A stretch of DNA of 64,000 bases, taken from positions 3,596,001 to 3,660,000 of the forward strand of contig NZ_CP138991.1 in NCBI RefSeq assembly GCF_044594925.1, given 5' to 3'. The stretch's first letter is position 1. Each line of letters starts with the position of its first letter. This stretch comes from Maribacter sp044594925 (GTDB lineage Bacteria > Bacteroidota > Bacteroidia > Flavobacteriales > Flavobacteriaceae). Of the stretch, positions 24,589 to 33,258 are shown piece after piece. The notes beneath the pieces are model-generated. The model saw only the letters and a program-made list of their open reading frames with translations. It ran no database searches and had not been told where the DNA came from. Both the position numbers and the translations under genes were made by a program.

Positions 24589-25107
24589 TTAATCGTGAAG
24601 ATTAAAATAATCTACCAACTGATCAAAATCTCTATAATCTAAAGTTCCAGTAGGGATATCTCTAATTTTAGAAATATTTAAGCCTAGAATTGACAGGTTT
24701 TTAAGTTCGAAACTTGAATCAAAATAGTCGGTTCCGTCGGCATTTTCAATATAAATGGTATAGTTTATTTCCTCAAGGTTGTTTCCTCCTTCGTAGGATA
24801 TACGATAATCTCTCTCCAAATCGATATAGGCTAAAGGTTTCATTTTATTTAAATTGGGCTCTTTAAAAAATAGAGATATAGAGTGAATTTCATTAAAATC
24901 GATTTCTAGATCAAAGTCTTTTAATCTAATTGTAAATTGCAATGAATCTTTTACGGTTTGTGTTCCTAAAGGAATTAGAAATGCATCATCATTAGATATC
25001 GGTGTTAATATTTCATAATATGTAGACTCGTCAACATTTTCTTGTTTTGAGCAAGACGCTATAATGACCATAATAAAGCTAGCTAAAAGAAAAGTACTTT
25101 TTTTCAT
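24589..25107 (-). CDS. Hypothetical lipoprotein
   Basis: 172 residues with a clear lipobox (IMVIIASC). The mature part is acidic and predicted mainly beta: ISNDDAFLIPLGTQTVKDS, then FTIRLKDFDLEIDFNEIH and YTIYIENADGTDYFDSSF. I recognise no family. Its layout loosely recalls the lipoprotein at 21346-21879 (a conserved ISLFF/ISVFI strand after an acidic strand), which may mean distant kinship. It lies downstream of the TonB receptor gene but behind that gene's terminator, so it has its own promoter. Confidence 0.65.
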   Translation of the reverse strand: MKKSTFLLASFIMVIIASCSKQENVDESTYYEILTPISNDDAFLIPLGTQTVKDSLQFTIRLKDFDLEIDFNEIHSISLFFKEPNLNKMKPLAYIDLERDYRISYEGGNNLEEINYTIYIENADGTDYFDSSFELKNLSILGLNISKIRDIPTGTLDYRDFDQLVDYFNLHD

Positions 25108-25197
25108 TATAGAAATATTTAAGATTTTTATTAAAGTAAGATATAATCCTACATCTATTATGAACTAAATGTTATCAAATGGTTATCGGCTTTAAGA

Positions 25198-25228
25198 ATA
25201 AAAAAAGCCCGCAAATTACGGACTTTTT
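25198..25228 (-). terminator. Terminator of the TonB receptor gene
   Basis: On the minus strand GTCCG pairs with CGGGC (one G-T pair) across TAATTTG, with A-rich sequence before it and a T run after it, 20 nt past the stop codon. Confidence 0.85.
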
Positions 25229-25249
25229 GATAATAAAAAGATTGCGTTT

Positions 25250-28087
25250 TCAAAATTGATAGCTATAGCCTAGTGAAATCGCCTGTCCCGGATACCTCGA
25301 TGAAAACAATTGATCTTCTGCACCAAAAGATTGATATACGCTTTCAATATCATCGTTAAGGATATTTTCAAATCTTAAGGAAAGTTTGCTATTTTTTTCT
25401 TTTCCGAATTCCTTACTAAGATTCAACTTCAAGTTGTGAAAGGGTAAGGTGTAGACATCGGGAATATCGCCATTACCAACGATTTCTAAGGTTTTACCTT
25501 GCACGTTGTAGACTATGCCACCTTGCCAACCGTTATCATTATTGTCGTAATTGAATCCAACATTGAGTAGCAAAGGTGATTGGCCCTGTAATTCTCTATT
25601 ATCCGCAAGTGTTTCTCCTTCTCTTAAATTATCGCGCCTAGCTGCTTCCTCATCTTCACTAAATGTTTGCTGTGACTCTATAATTGAGATGTTTGCGTTA
25701 AATGAAAAATTTTGCCATCCTGGAATGAAGCCCATATTTCTTCTAAATTCTAATTCTCCACCCAAAACTGTCGCATCTCCTAAATTTAATGGGATAAACT
25801 GGCCTCTGGCCTCTCGGATAAATGTAAGTTCAATAGGGTCTTTGAAGGTTTTAGCAAAAGCACTGATAGCAAAAAAATTGGTTCTTTCTCCGTAGGACTC
25901 AAAACGCAAATCAAAATTATTGATATAAGTGGGCTGTATATCTATATTACCTATAAAGAATGTACTTGATACCGGATCAAAAATTTGAGCATTTGATGCC
26001 TCTTTGAAAGAAGGCCTCGCCGTTGTACTAGAAAATGATGCTCTCACTTTTTTACTTGCCTCTTCATTTAGTTCATAAATGAAATTGGCAGAAGGGAAAA
26101 AGTCAGCCTTATCCAAAATAGTTTCATTTTCCAGAACCACGCCGTCCTGATTTTCCCCAGAATAGATTAAATCGAATTTTTCGAACCTTAAGCCGAGGAT
26201 CGCGTTGAAACGATCAGAAAATTTGAACTCATCAGCTATGTAACCGGCACCAACTGTAATTTCAGAATTAAATGAATCTGAAATATTGGAATCACGTCTA
26301 ACGAAAGTTCCTTCGCCAGTACTTGGATTATAAATATTTTCTGGTGCCAAAACTTGATCAGCATCACCTCCAAAATTTAATGTAAAGTTGCCTTGTCTTG
26401 ATTGTACTGGGTGCGAAAACTGATCAACAACAAAATCTCTCTCTTTTAAGGTATAAGCACCACCAAATTTGAACTTGGCATCTTTTCCAAATAATTGATG
26501 TTTTCGGGTCAAATCCAATTTACCTGCGATATTTAACTCTTCCAAGTCTCGCCATATTCTACTTGGGTCACCTGACTCACTAGGTGAAATTGAAAAATTA
26601 CCGGTTTCTTCATTAAACCTAAAAGGGGTTGTTCTAAAGTCCTTGTCGTATATTTTGGAAAATGTAGGTGCTAATTTCCAGGAAACTTTCCACGACCCGT
26701 CTTCATTGGCATGTTCTCCGTTGAGTAAAACGTTGGTAATAGAACGTTGGGTATAGGTGAGAACATCTTTAAAGATAGTATTGGAGTTTACGTTAAAATT
26801 CTCTTGTCTAATGTAAGATGCACTTGATTCACCGTTTTGTATGTGAAGCACATTTAATTTGTATTTAGACGTAAGGCCTTTTAGGGAAACACCTGCCAAG
26901 CCGCTTATCAAAACATTGTTGACACCTAAATTACCGGATTGTGTTCTATCGTCTATTAACTCAAGGACAGATCTGTCTTGGTCTTGTTTCCTAAATACTT
27001 GCCCGTTTACGATGCCCTCGTAAAATTCAGTGCTATTTTTATAGGATAAAGAAGCAAGGTAGCCAATCTTTTTACTTCCATCGTCATTCAAATTATATTG
27101 ATTTCCGGCAGTGAATCCAATATTAAAATCCATGCCACTTTCTTCTTGTAGCGCTTTTAGGTTGGGCTGAAATAATTGTGTCAATACTCTTGACAAATTT
27201 CCATTTTGTTGTGGTAACGGTGTTTCGATTCTTTGGGAAAAAGGCAAATCCCGAAGGCCATCATCGAATCCAAATACATCAGTCCCACTACCTTCATAAC
27301 TAAGATAATTGTCATTAAAGTGCATGGTGGAATTGTATCCAAGGCCTACTGAAACACTATATTCTGCCCTTGTAGGAAAATCTTTTGTAACGATATCCAC
27401 AACACCCCCTGTAAAATCTGCTGGCTTATCAGCGGTTGCTGATTTTATTACTATAATGTTATCTAAAATATTGGTTGGAAAAATATCAAGTTGTAAAGTG
27501 TTCCTGTCAGGATCTAAACCTGGGACATCTACACCGTTTAGGATAGATTTGGTATAACGATCACCTAAACCACGGACATAAACGAATTTTCCACCTTGAA
27601 TTGAGACTCCTGGAACTGCTTTTATGGCGCTCGCAATATCGCCTGCACCTGATTTTTTTATACTTTGAATGGAAAGACCATCTAATAATGCTACGGAGTT
27701 TTTCTGTAAATTAAGAACAGAGGCTTCCGTGTTTTTTGAAACTGTTGTGGTAACTATTACTTCGTCCAAAGCATTTGCAAGCTGATTTAAAGTTACATCA
27801 ATGATTTGCTCTGCACCAGGTTGCACAATAACTTCTGAAATTTCTTTGGTTTCATAACCTAAATACGAAAAGACAACAGTGTATGTGCCAGGTTCTACAT
27901 CCAAGACATACTTGCCGTCAAAGTCAGATGTGGTACCATTTGTTGTTCCTTTGATAAGAATATTCGCGAAAGGCAGAACGTCATTAAATTCACCATCGTT
28001 CACTGTTCCAGATATGATACCCTCTTGTGCCAACAAGCTTTGAAAGCAGAAAGTGATTAGTAAAGAGAATAGTAACTTGAGTTTCAT
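25250..28087 (-). CDS. TonB-dependent receptor with carboxypeptidase-like regulatory domain
   Basis: 945 residues. A signal peptide (LLFSLLITFCFQSLLAQ) is followed by a CarboxypepD_reg-like beta-sandwich (about 24-110; ISGTVNDGEFNDVLPFANI, FDGKYVLDVEPGTYTVVFSY). The plug domain (about 125-240) contains GGKFVYVRGLGDRYTKSILN and GGVVDIVTKDFP. A 22-stranded outer-membrane barrel ends in aromatic LGYSYQF. It imports a ligand across the outer membrane using TonB energy. There is no SusD gene. The upstream partner is a beta-helix lipoprotein gene, and PhoB/PhoR-like genes lie beyond it, so a phosphate-related substrate is inferred, not shown. Confidence 0.92.
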   Translation of the reverse strand: MKLKLLFSLLITFCFQSLLAQEGIISGTVNDGEFNDVLPFANILIKGTTNGTTSDFDGKYVLDVEPGTYTVVFSYLGYETKEISEVIVQPGAEQIIDVTLNQLANALDEVIVTTTVSKNTEASVLNLQKNSVALLDGLSIQSIKKSGAGDIASAIKAVPGVSIQGGKFVYVRGLGDRYTKSILNGVDVPGLDPDRNTLQLDIFPTNILDNIIVIKSATADKPADFTGGVVDIVTKDFPTRAEYSVSVGLGYNSTMHFNDNYLSYEGSGTDVFGFDDGLRDLPFSQRIETPLPQQNGNLSRVLTQLFQPNLKALQEESGMDFNIGFTAGNQYNLNDDGSKKIGYLASLSYKNSTEFYEGIVNGQVFRKQDQDRSVLELIDDRTQSGNLGVNNVLISGLAGVSLKGLTSKYKLNVLHIQNGESSASYIRQENFNVNSNTIFKDVLTYTQRSITNVLLNGEHANEDGSWKVSWKLAPTFSKIYDKDFRTTPFRFNEETGNFSISPSESGDPSRIWRDLEELNIAGKLDLTRKHQLFGKDAKFKFGGAYTLKERDFVVDQFSHPVQSRQGNFTLNFGGDADQVLAPENIYNPSTGEGTFVRRDSNISDSFNSEITVGAGYIADEFKFSDRFNAILGLRFEKFDLIYSGENQDGVVLENETILDKADFFPSANFIYELNEEASKKVRASFSSTTARPSFKEASNAQIFDPVSSTFFIGNIDIQPTYINNFDLRFESYGERTNFFAISAFAKTFKDPIELTFIREARGQFIPLNLGDATVLGGELEFRRNMGFIPGWQNFSFNANISIIESQQTFSEDEEAARRDNLREGETLADNRELQGQSPLLLNVGFNYDNNDNGWQGGIVYNVQGKTLEIVGNGDIPDVYTLPFHNLKLNLSKEFGKEKNSKLSLRFENILNDDIESVYQSFGAEDQLFSSRYPGQAISLGYSYQF

Positions 28088-28121
28088 AAATAAAATTTAT
28101 TGAATATGTTTAAAAAGAAAT

Positions 28122-28161
28122 AAATTGCTCGCCTTACAGTTTGCCTGCAGGCGAGCAATTT
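28122..28161 (-). terminator. Strong hairpin between beta-helix and TonB receptor genes
   Basis: A perfect 12-bp stem, AAATTGCTCGCC (28122-28133) with GGCGAGCAATTT (28150-28161), and a 16-nt loop that itself holds part of GCCTGCAGGC. It looks like a terminator or partial attenuator; only 34 nt separate it from the receptor ATG. Confidence 0.8.
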
Positions 28162-28188
28162 TAAATATTACTTCATTGTTGGTTTTTC

Positions 28189-29580
28189 TTAGAAACCTAA
28201 ATTAGCTTTTGAGTTAGCATACGTCCAAGCAAAGAAAGAAGTATCTGCCCCGGTCGCACCCTCAGTTACAGCAGACGAGAAAGTTGTCGCATCTGTTTCA
28301 AAGGTTGTACTGTCCGTAGTATCGTTGAACACCTCATCTGAAGATGTGACACCCTGTGGTAGAACAACTTCCCAGTTAGTAAATACTAGAGTACCTGCCG
28401 TATAGTTGGCAGCAACGCCTGCATTGTCCAATTCAACATCAGAAAGTTGTAAATCGGTACCTACACCCGTAAATCCAGTGACTAAAATATTACTGTTTGT
28501 ACCTTGAGCGTTTGATCTATAGTCAGCAATTTCGCCATTTTCCACATTGTTGCTTAAACCTATTAAGGTAGCGTTTGTTAAGGTGTAACCTCCTTGAAGT
28601 GATCCTTCTGGGCCATCAATTTCCAAGGCGTGGTCAGAAATAGCACCCTGAACTACAATAGCGTTATCTATAGTTCCAGAGTATGCTTGATCAATGTCCA
28701 GGCCATCGTCACCTTGGGCCCATACAAATAGGTTTGTTGCGTTTACTGTACCTCCGAAGAATTCAATTCCATCATCAACGTTGCCAACAACTTCTACATG
28801 ATTAATGGTTGTACCTGTACCAACGGCTCCTAGGGTTAACCCGTTAATTTCATTTCCTTCCCCGATCAGAGCACCTCCGTGGCGTATTGATACATATTGA
28901 ATAGTACCTGAATCGTCAGCTGCATCAGAACCGCCGTATAAACCCTTATCTCCATCCGTGTCTGTTGGTAGTCCTTCAATTTGTGCAGAAGTTGCATCAC
29001 CATCAAAAGAAGCGGGAGCATTACCTAATACGATTAAGCCACCCCATAGTCCACGGTCATTTTCGGTTAGGTTTGTACCTGCTGTTGAACCAAATGCAAT
29101 ATTATCAGAAGCAGAAGTAAAAACAATTGGTGCAGTTGCAGTGCCTACAGCTTCAATTTTGCTGCCTCGTGTAATTATTAGTGCAGAAGCATTAACTCCA
29201 GATCCGGCATTTGCCTTGACAATTACACCTGCCTCTATTGTTAACGTGGCACCACTCGTTACGAATACCCTACCATCAAGGTTGTAGATGTTATCAGCGC
29301 TCCAGGTCGTATCAGTAGTTATATCACTATCTACAATAATAGTTCCTCCAGTTGGTGGTGTGGCACTATTGTCAATAGGGTCACAAACATCACCTACGCC
29401 ATCACCATCGGTATCTTCTTGTCCAGGGTTGGATGCTGCGGGACAGTTATCGATATCGTCGTTCACACCATCATTATCAAAATCTACGCTTTCAACGATA
29501 ATTGGATCGTTGTCATCATCGCTACAAGCGACGAAAGTAAGCGAGGCAGCTATAGCCATAAAAGAAAATAGTTTTTTCAT
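28189..29580 (-). CDS. Surface lipoprotein with thrombospondin-3 calcium repeats and parallel beta-helix
   Basis: 463 residues from the ATG at 29580. The lipobox is SLTFVAC, followed by an acidic SDDDND stretch of the kind linked to surface export in this phylum. Thrombospondin type 3 calcium repeats come next (DFDNDGVNDDIDNCP, EDTDGDGVGDVCDP). The remainder is a right-handed parallel beta-helix-like region rich in Gly, Asn and Thr (NHVEVVGNVDDGIEFFGGT, ATNLFVWAQGDDGLDID). No catalytic residues can be assigned. It probably acts with the TonB receptor encoded just downstream. An upstream in-frame ATG at 29604 gives a worse signal peptide. Confidence 0.8.
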   Translation of the reverse strand: MKKLFSFMAIAASLTFVACSDDDNDPIIVESVDFDNDGVNDDIDNCPAASNPGQEDTDGDGVGDVCDPIDNSATPPTGGTIIVDSDITTDTTWSADNIYNLDGRVFVTSGATLTIEAGVIVKANAGSGVNASALIITRGSKIEAVGTATAPIVFTSASDNIAFGSTAGTNLTENDRGLWGGLIVLGNAPASFDGDATSAQIEGLPTDTDGDKGLYGGSDAADDSGTIQYVSIRHGGALIGEGNEINGLTLGAVGTGTTINHVEVVGNVDDGIEFFGGTVNATNLFVWAQGDDGLDIDQAYSGTIDNAIVVQGAISDHALEIDGPEGSLQGGYTLTNATLIGLSNNVENGEIADYRSNAQGTNSNILVTGFTGVGTDLQLSDVELDNAGVAANYTAGTLVFTNWEVVLPQGVTSSDEVFNDTTDSTTFETDATTFSSAVTEGATGADTSFFAWTYANSKANLGF

Positions 29581-29620
29581 AACATTTAAAATTTGTGTTT
29601 TCATATCTAGTTTAAAAAGT

Positions 29621-29628
29621 CAAAATTA
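29621..29628 (-). promoter_or_regulatory. Candidate -7 box for the beta-helix lipoprotein gene
   Basis: Read on the minus strand it is TAATTTTG, matching TAnnTTTG, 41 nt before the ATG. The Pho-box-like repeats lie 47 nt or more further upstream. Confidence 0.4.
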
Positions 29629-29674
29629 TTCGCTGCAAAGAAAGTAGCATGTTGTAAAAGTGGGGTTACGGCCA

Positions 29675-29733
29675 TGTTAAAACTTTATTTTTTTAGTGTT
29701 ACCTAAATGTTACTACATTAAATCAATGTTAAG
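29675..29733 (+). promoter_or_regulatory. Pho-box-like direct repeats between divergent TonB module and phoBR
   Basis: TGTTACC-TAAA-TGTTACT (29697-29714) is a 7-4-7 direct repeat with 11-bp period, the geometry used by PhoB-type regulators. TGTTAAA at 29675 lies exactly 22 bp (two periods) upstream, and another TGTTAAG is at 29727, 27 nt before the phoB -7 box (start to start). Assignment to the adjacent regulator is inference. Confidence 0.55.
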
Positions 29734-29759
29734 CCATAAGTAGGTATCCGTATTATCTT

Positions 29760-29767
29760 TACTTTTG
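29760..29767 (+). promoter_or_regulatory. -7 box for the phoB-like gene
   Basis: TACTTTTG matches TAnnTTTG, 26 nt before the ATG. No TTG -33 element is present, as expected for a promoter activated by a bound regulator. Confidence 0.5.
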
Positions 29768-29793
29768 ATAAAACAACCCTACCAACAAGACCC

Positions 29794-30480
29794 ATGAAAA
29801 AGAAAGACATTAAAATACTTTTAGTTGATGACGAACCGGATATACTAGAAATTGTTAGTTATAATTTATCCGCTGAGGGATATGACGTTTTTACGGCAAA
29901 AAACGGGGCTGACGGAGTGGCGAAAGCCAAAAAGAAACTTCCCCATTTAATCATCTTGGATGTAATGATGCCAGAGATGGATGGTATTGAAGCCTGTGAG
30001 ATTATGCGAAAGACCAGTGGTCTCGAAAACGCTATTATTACTTTTTTAACGGCCCGTGGAGAGGATTATTCACAGGTTGCGGGTTTTGATGCAGGTGCAG
30101 ATGATTATATTACCAAACCAATTAAGCCAAAAGTTTTGGTAAGTAAAGTAAACGCATTGCTTAGAAGACGTTTAAAAGATGAGGACCCTCAAGAAGATAT
30201 TACCACCGTTGGAGATATCGTCATTAATAGAGAAGAATATAAAATTATTAAGGCAGGTAAGGAAATAATACTCCCTAGAAAAGAATTTGAACTGTTGGCC
30301 CTACTTACTTCCAAGCCTAGTAAGGTGTTTAAAAGAGAGGTGATACTAGATAAGGTTTGGGGTAATGAAGTCGTAGTTGGTGGCCGTACCATAGATGTTC
30401 ATATTCGCAAGCTTAGAGAAAAAATTGGGGAAGACCATTTTAAAACGGTAAAGGGCGTAGGATATAAGTTTGTGCTCTAA
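29794..30480 (+). CDS. PhoB-like response regulator (OmpR family)
   Basis: 228 residues. The receiver domain (1-120) has the acidic pair Asp12-Asp13, the phosphoacceptor Asp56 (LIILDVMMPEMDG), Thr in TFLTARGED and Lys in YITKPIKPK. The winged-helix DNA-binding domain (130-228) ends RTIDVHIRKLREKIGEDHFK and VKGVGYKFVL. It is coupled to the histidine kinase gene by a 1-nt overlap. The PhoB assignment rests on similarity of type and the 11-bp repeats upstream; regulation of phosphate genes is inferred. Confidence 0.88.
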   Translation: MKKKDIKILLVDDEPDILEIVSYNLSAEGYDVFTAKNGADGVAKAKKKLPHLIILDVMMPEMDGIEACEIMRKTSGLENAIITFLTARGEDYSQVAGFDAGADDYITKPIKPKVLVSKVNALLRRRLKDEDPQEDITTVGDIVINREEYKIIKAGKEIILPRKEFELLALLTSKPSKVFKREVILDKVWGNEVVVGGRTIDVHIRKLREKIGEDHFKTVKGVGYKFVL

Positions 30481-31544
30481 TGGCGGTAAAATCAAAAAGG
30501 TCATATCGTTTCGCTTTTAGGAGTGCAATCTATATCACTTTGATTTTTGTAATTATTTTTGCGTTAGCTTCCAGTTTTTTTGGGGGCTTAAACGTGTTGT
30601 TTCTTATCTTTAATACAGTAATTATATTTTTAATTTCCTTTTTTGCACTTCAATATCGAATAGAAAAATTCATTTATAAAAGGATAAAAAAAATCTACGA
30701 TGACGTAGCATTGTTAGAATCTACCTCACTCACTTCTGACCCAATTACGACAGATATGCGGACCCTGACCGCAGAAATAGAAAAATTTGCCCAGGACAAG
30801 AAGATTGAGATAGATACCTTAAAGATCAGGGAGGAGTACAGAAAGGATTTTTTGGGTAATGTTTCCCATGAACTTAAAACACCGCTATTTACGGTACAGG
30901 GTTATTTAGAAACGCTACTGGACGGGGCAATAGACGATAAAAGTATTCGTAAAAAATATATATCTAGGGCAAATAAGGCCGTAGACCGACTCATTTATAT
31001 TGTTAAGGATTTGGATTTGATAACAAAGTTGGAAGTTGGCGACCTAAACTTAGAGAAGCAAGATTTTAATGTTATAGATTTAATTCAAAGCGTTTTCGAC
31101 CTTTTAGAAATGAAGGCGGCCAAGAAAAATATAATACTCACTTTTGATATCGCTTACGAAGAGCCGATTATGGTCAATGCCGATATGGAAAAGATTCAAC
31201 AAGTACTTACCAATCTTTTGGTAAATTCCATTAAATATGGCAATGATAACGGTACTACCGAAGTAAGCGTCGAGGACTTAATTAAGAATAAGGTTATTAT
31301 ACGAATTACCGATAATGGAGAAGGGATTCCTAAACAACATATACCAAGACTATTTGAACGTTTTTATAGAGTAGATCAAAGTGGAAGTAGGCGTGAAGGT
31401 GGCTCTGGTTTGGGGCTTGCTATAGTGAAACACGTAATAGAGGCACACGAAGAGAAAATATATGTAGAAAGTGCTCCAGATGTCGGTTCGGAGTTTTCAT
31501 TTACATTGGAGAAGAGTGCCAAAGAAAATACAACTACGGAATAA
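30480..31544 (+). CDS. PhoR-like sensor histidine kinase
   Basis: 354 residues. Two transmembrane helices near the N-terminus (about 16-60) with almost no periplasmic loop fit PhoR, which senses through partners rather than an extracellular domain. A short linker leads to the dimerisation domain with His130 in GNVSHELKTPLF. The ATPase domain shows the N box (NLLVNSIKYG), DNGEGIP, FERFYRVD and GGSGLGLAIVKHVIEAH. It phosphorylates the adjacent response regulator. No pst or phoU genes lie in the window. Confidence 0.87.
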   Translation: MAVKSKRSYRFAFRSAIYITLIFVIIFALASSFFGGLNVLFLIFNTVIIFLISFFALQYRIEKFIYKRIKKIYDDVALLESTSLTSDPITTDMRTLTAEIEKFAQDKKIEIDTLKIREEYRKDFLGNVSHELKTPLFTVQGYLETLLDGAIDDKSIRKKYISRANKAVDRLIYIVKDLDLITKLEVGDLNLEKQDFNVIDLIQSVFDLLEMKAAKKNIILTFDIAYEEPIMVNADMEKIQQVLTNLLVNSIKYGNDNGTTEVSVEDLIKNKVIIRITDNGEGIPKQHIPRLFERFYRVDQSGSRREGGSGLGLAIVKHVIEAHEEKIYVESAPDVGSEFSFTLEKSAKENTTTE

Positions 31545-31566
31545 GTCGCTACCCTTGTAATTTTCT

Positions 31567-31575
31567 TAGCTTTGC
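31567..31575 (+). promoter_or_regulatory. -7 promoter box for trmB
   Basis: TAGCTTTGC, identical to the box before pckA, lies 19 nt before the GTG start at 31595. It indicates that trmB is transcribed separately from phoR. Confidence 0.5.
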
Positions 31576-31594
31576 GGTCTTATAGCGTAATACA

Positions 31595-32263
31595 GTGGGA
31601 AGTAAGAATAAGCTTAAAAGATTTAAGGAAAACGATACCTTTAAAAATGTTGTTCAGCCTACAAGGGAAGAAGTTCAAGAAGGTTTTGCGTTAAAGGGAA
31701 AATGGGAAGAACATTTTGGTAACACAAATCCAATTATATTGGAATTAGGTTGCGGAAAAGGGGAATATACCGTAGGTCTAGCCAAACAGAATCCCAATAA
31801 AAATTTCATTGGAATAGATATTAAGGGAGCTCGTTTTTGGAGAGGTGCAAAAACCGCCTTAGAAGAAGGCTTGGGTAATGTGGCGTTCTTAAGAACACAA
31901 ATAGAATTAGTAGACTTCTTGTTCAATGAAAATGAGGTTTCTGAAATTTGGATAACTTTTCCAGACCCGCAAATAAAGTATAAGCGTACAAAACACCGTA
32001 TGACCAATGAGGTGTTCCTGAACAAATACAATAAAATCTTACGGCCTAATGGTCTGGTTCATTTAAAAACGGACAGTGAGTTTATGCATGGTTATACATT
32101 AGGACTTTTACACGGTCTACGGCATGAGATTATCTATGCCAATCATGATGTTTATAAAAATGAGGGTAGCCCAAAAGAAGTTTTGGATATACAAACATTC
32201 TATGAAAATCAGTACCTTGAGAAAGGGAAAGCCATTACCTACATCCAATTTAGGATAAACTAG
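31595..32263 (+). CDS. trmB: tRNA (guanine-46-N7)-methyltransferase
   Basis: 222 residues, SAM-dependent methyltransferase that makes m7G46 in the tRNA variable loop. The SAM-binding loop is ILELGCGKGEYTVGLA. FIGIDIKGARFWRGA follows, and the TrmB signature appears as WITFPDPQIKYKRTKHR. The start is a GTG giving MGSKNKLKRF, which is the usual flavobacterial N-terminus; no in-frame ATG fits. It leads a small unit with a LysE-type transporter (4-nt gap) and an alkyltransferase-like protein. Confidence 0.95.
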   Translation: MGSKNKLKRFKENDTFKNVVQPTREEVQEGFALKGKWEEHFGNTNPIILELGCGKGEYTVGLAKQNPNKNFIGIDIKGARFWRGAKTALEEGLGNVAFLRTQIELVDFLFNENEVSEIWITFPDPQIKYKRTKHRMTNEVFLNKYNKILRPNGLVHLKTDSEFMHGYTLGLLHGLRHEIIYANHDVYKNEGSPKEVLDIQTFYENQYLEKGKAITYIQFRIN

Positions 32264-32267
32264 TTTT

Positions 32268-32900
32268 ATGCAACAACTTGGAATTTTACTGGTATTCACT
32301 TTTAGTGCCGCATTCTTTGCGTCCCTGCCTCCTGGGTTGTTAAATATGAATGCAGCTAAGACCAGTGTAGAGAAGGGAAAGGCCAATGGTGTTATTTTTG
32401 GTTTGGGCGTTGCTGTTATGGTAATGTTACAGACTTATTTGGCCGTTAGAATAGCCAAATACTTATTGCGAAATCCTGATGTAATAGGAATGCTACTTAA
32501 AATTGCGTTGGCAGTATTCGCAGTTTTAGCCGTGTTCTTTTTCGTCAAAGCAAAAAAATTAGATAGTCAACCTTTAGAAATAGTGGCAAGCAAAAAGCGG
32601 AATAGCTTTTCAAAAGGGCTTTTTTTAGCGGCCATTAACTTGCTTACCATACCATTTTATAGTGGTCTAAATACCATTTTTCATGCTCAAGGGTTCATGG
32701 ATTACAGCGTTATAGATGAGGTCGTATTTATTTTGGCTGCCGGTGGGGGCACTTTTTTGGCCATGTATCTCTATGTTTTTTATTTCAATAAGATGGAGCG
32801 TAAAACAAATCGATTCTCCAAAAACAGCAACTATATTTTAAGTGTGCTTATGGTGGTGCTATTTATCATTACCAGTATAAGACTGTTCAACCAAAGTTAA
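32268..32900 (+). CDS. LysE/RhtB-family transporter
   Basis: 210 residues with about six transmembrane helices. The N-terminal segment LPPGLLNMNAAKTSVEKGKA is the LysE-family consensus region (normally GPxxxxxxxxxxxxG near the first loop). NLLTIPFYSGLN lies in the middle helix. Members export amino acids or small metabolites across the inner membrane. The substrate is unknown here. It is tightly packed behind trmB and before the alkyltransferase-like gene. Confidence 0.82.
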   Translation: MQQLGILLVFTFSAAFFASLPPGLLNMNAAKTSVEKGKANGVIFGLGVAVMVMLQTYLAVRIAKYLLRNPDVIGMLLKIALAVFAVLAVFFFVKAKKLDSQPLEIVASKKRNSFSKGLFLAAINLLTIPFYSGLNTIFHAQGFMDYSVIDEVVFILAAGGGTFLAMYLYVFYFNKMERKTNRFSKNSNYILSVLMVVLFIITSIRLFNQS

Positions 32901-32907
32901 AAGTAGC

Positions 32908-33249
32908 ATGAAAGGCGATACTAAGAATTTTTTTGAAAAGGTGTATGAGGTAGCGGAACAGATACCTTATGGAAGGGTTACGTCATATGGTGCAATAGCA
33001 AAGTACTTAGGGGCTGCTAGTAGCGCTAGAATGGTGGGTTGGGCAATGAACGGAGCTGGTAATATGGAAAACGTACCAGCACATAGAGTGGTGAACAAAG
33101 CCGGGTTGCTTACGGGGAAACATCATTTTGAAGGTACAAACCTTATGCAGCAATTACTAGAGGGCGAAGGTGTTGAGGTTATAGAAAATCAAATACAAAA
33201 CTTAGAAAAGTACTTCTGGGATCCTTGGAAAGAGTTAGGAGAAGGCTAA
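32908..33249 (+). CDS. Alkyltransferase-like protein (MGMT family without active Cys)
   Basis: 113 residues, corresponding to the C-terminal DNA-binding domain of O6-methylguanine-DNA methyltransferase: IPYGRVTSYGAIAKYLG, ARMVGWAMNGAG (recognition helix with Arg finger) and then PAHRVV at residues 57-62. The acceptor motif PCHRV therefore has Ala58 in place of Cys, so it cannot take up alkyl groups. Known alkyltransferase-like proteins of this kind bind alkylated guanine and hand it to nucleotide excision repair. That role is inferred from the family. Confidence 0.9.
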   Translation: MKGDTKNFFEKVYEVAEQIPYGRVTSYGAIAKYLGAASSARMVGWAMNGAGNMENVPAHRVVNKAGLLTGKHHFEGTNLMQQLLEGEGVEVIENQIQNLEKYFWDPWKELGEG

Positions 33250-33258
33250 GCTTTACTA

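Noticed and set aside
32908..33249. Active O6-methylguanine methyltransferase
   Set aside because: The acceptor Cys is replaced by Ala in PAHRVV.
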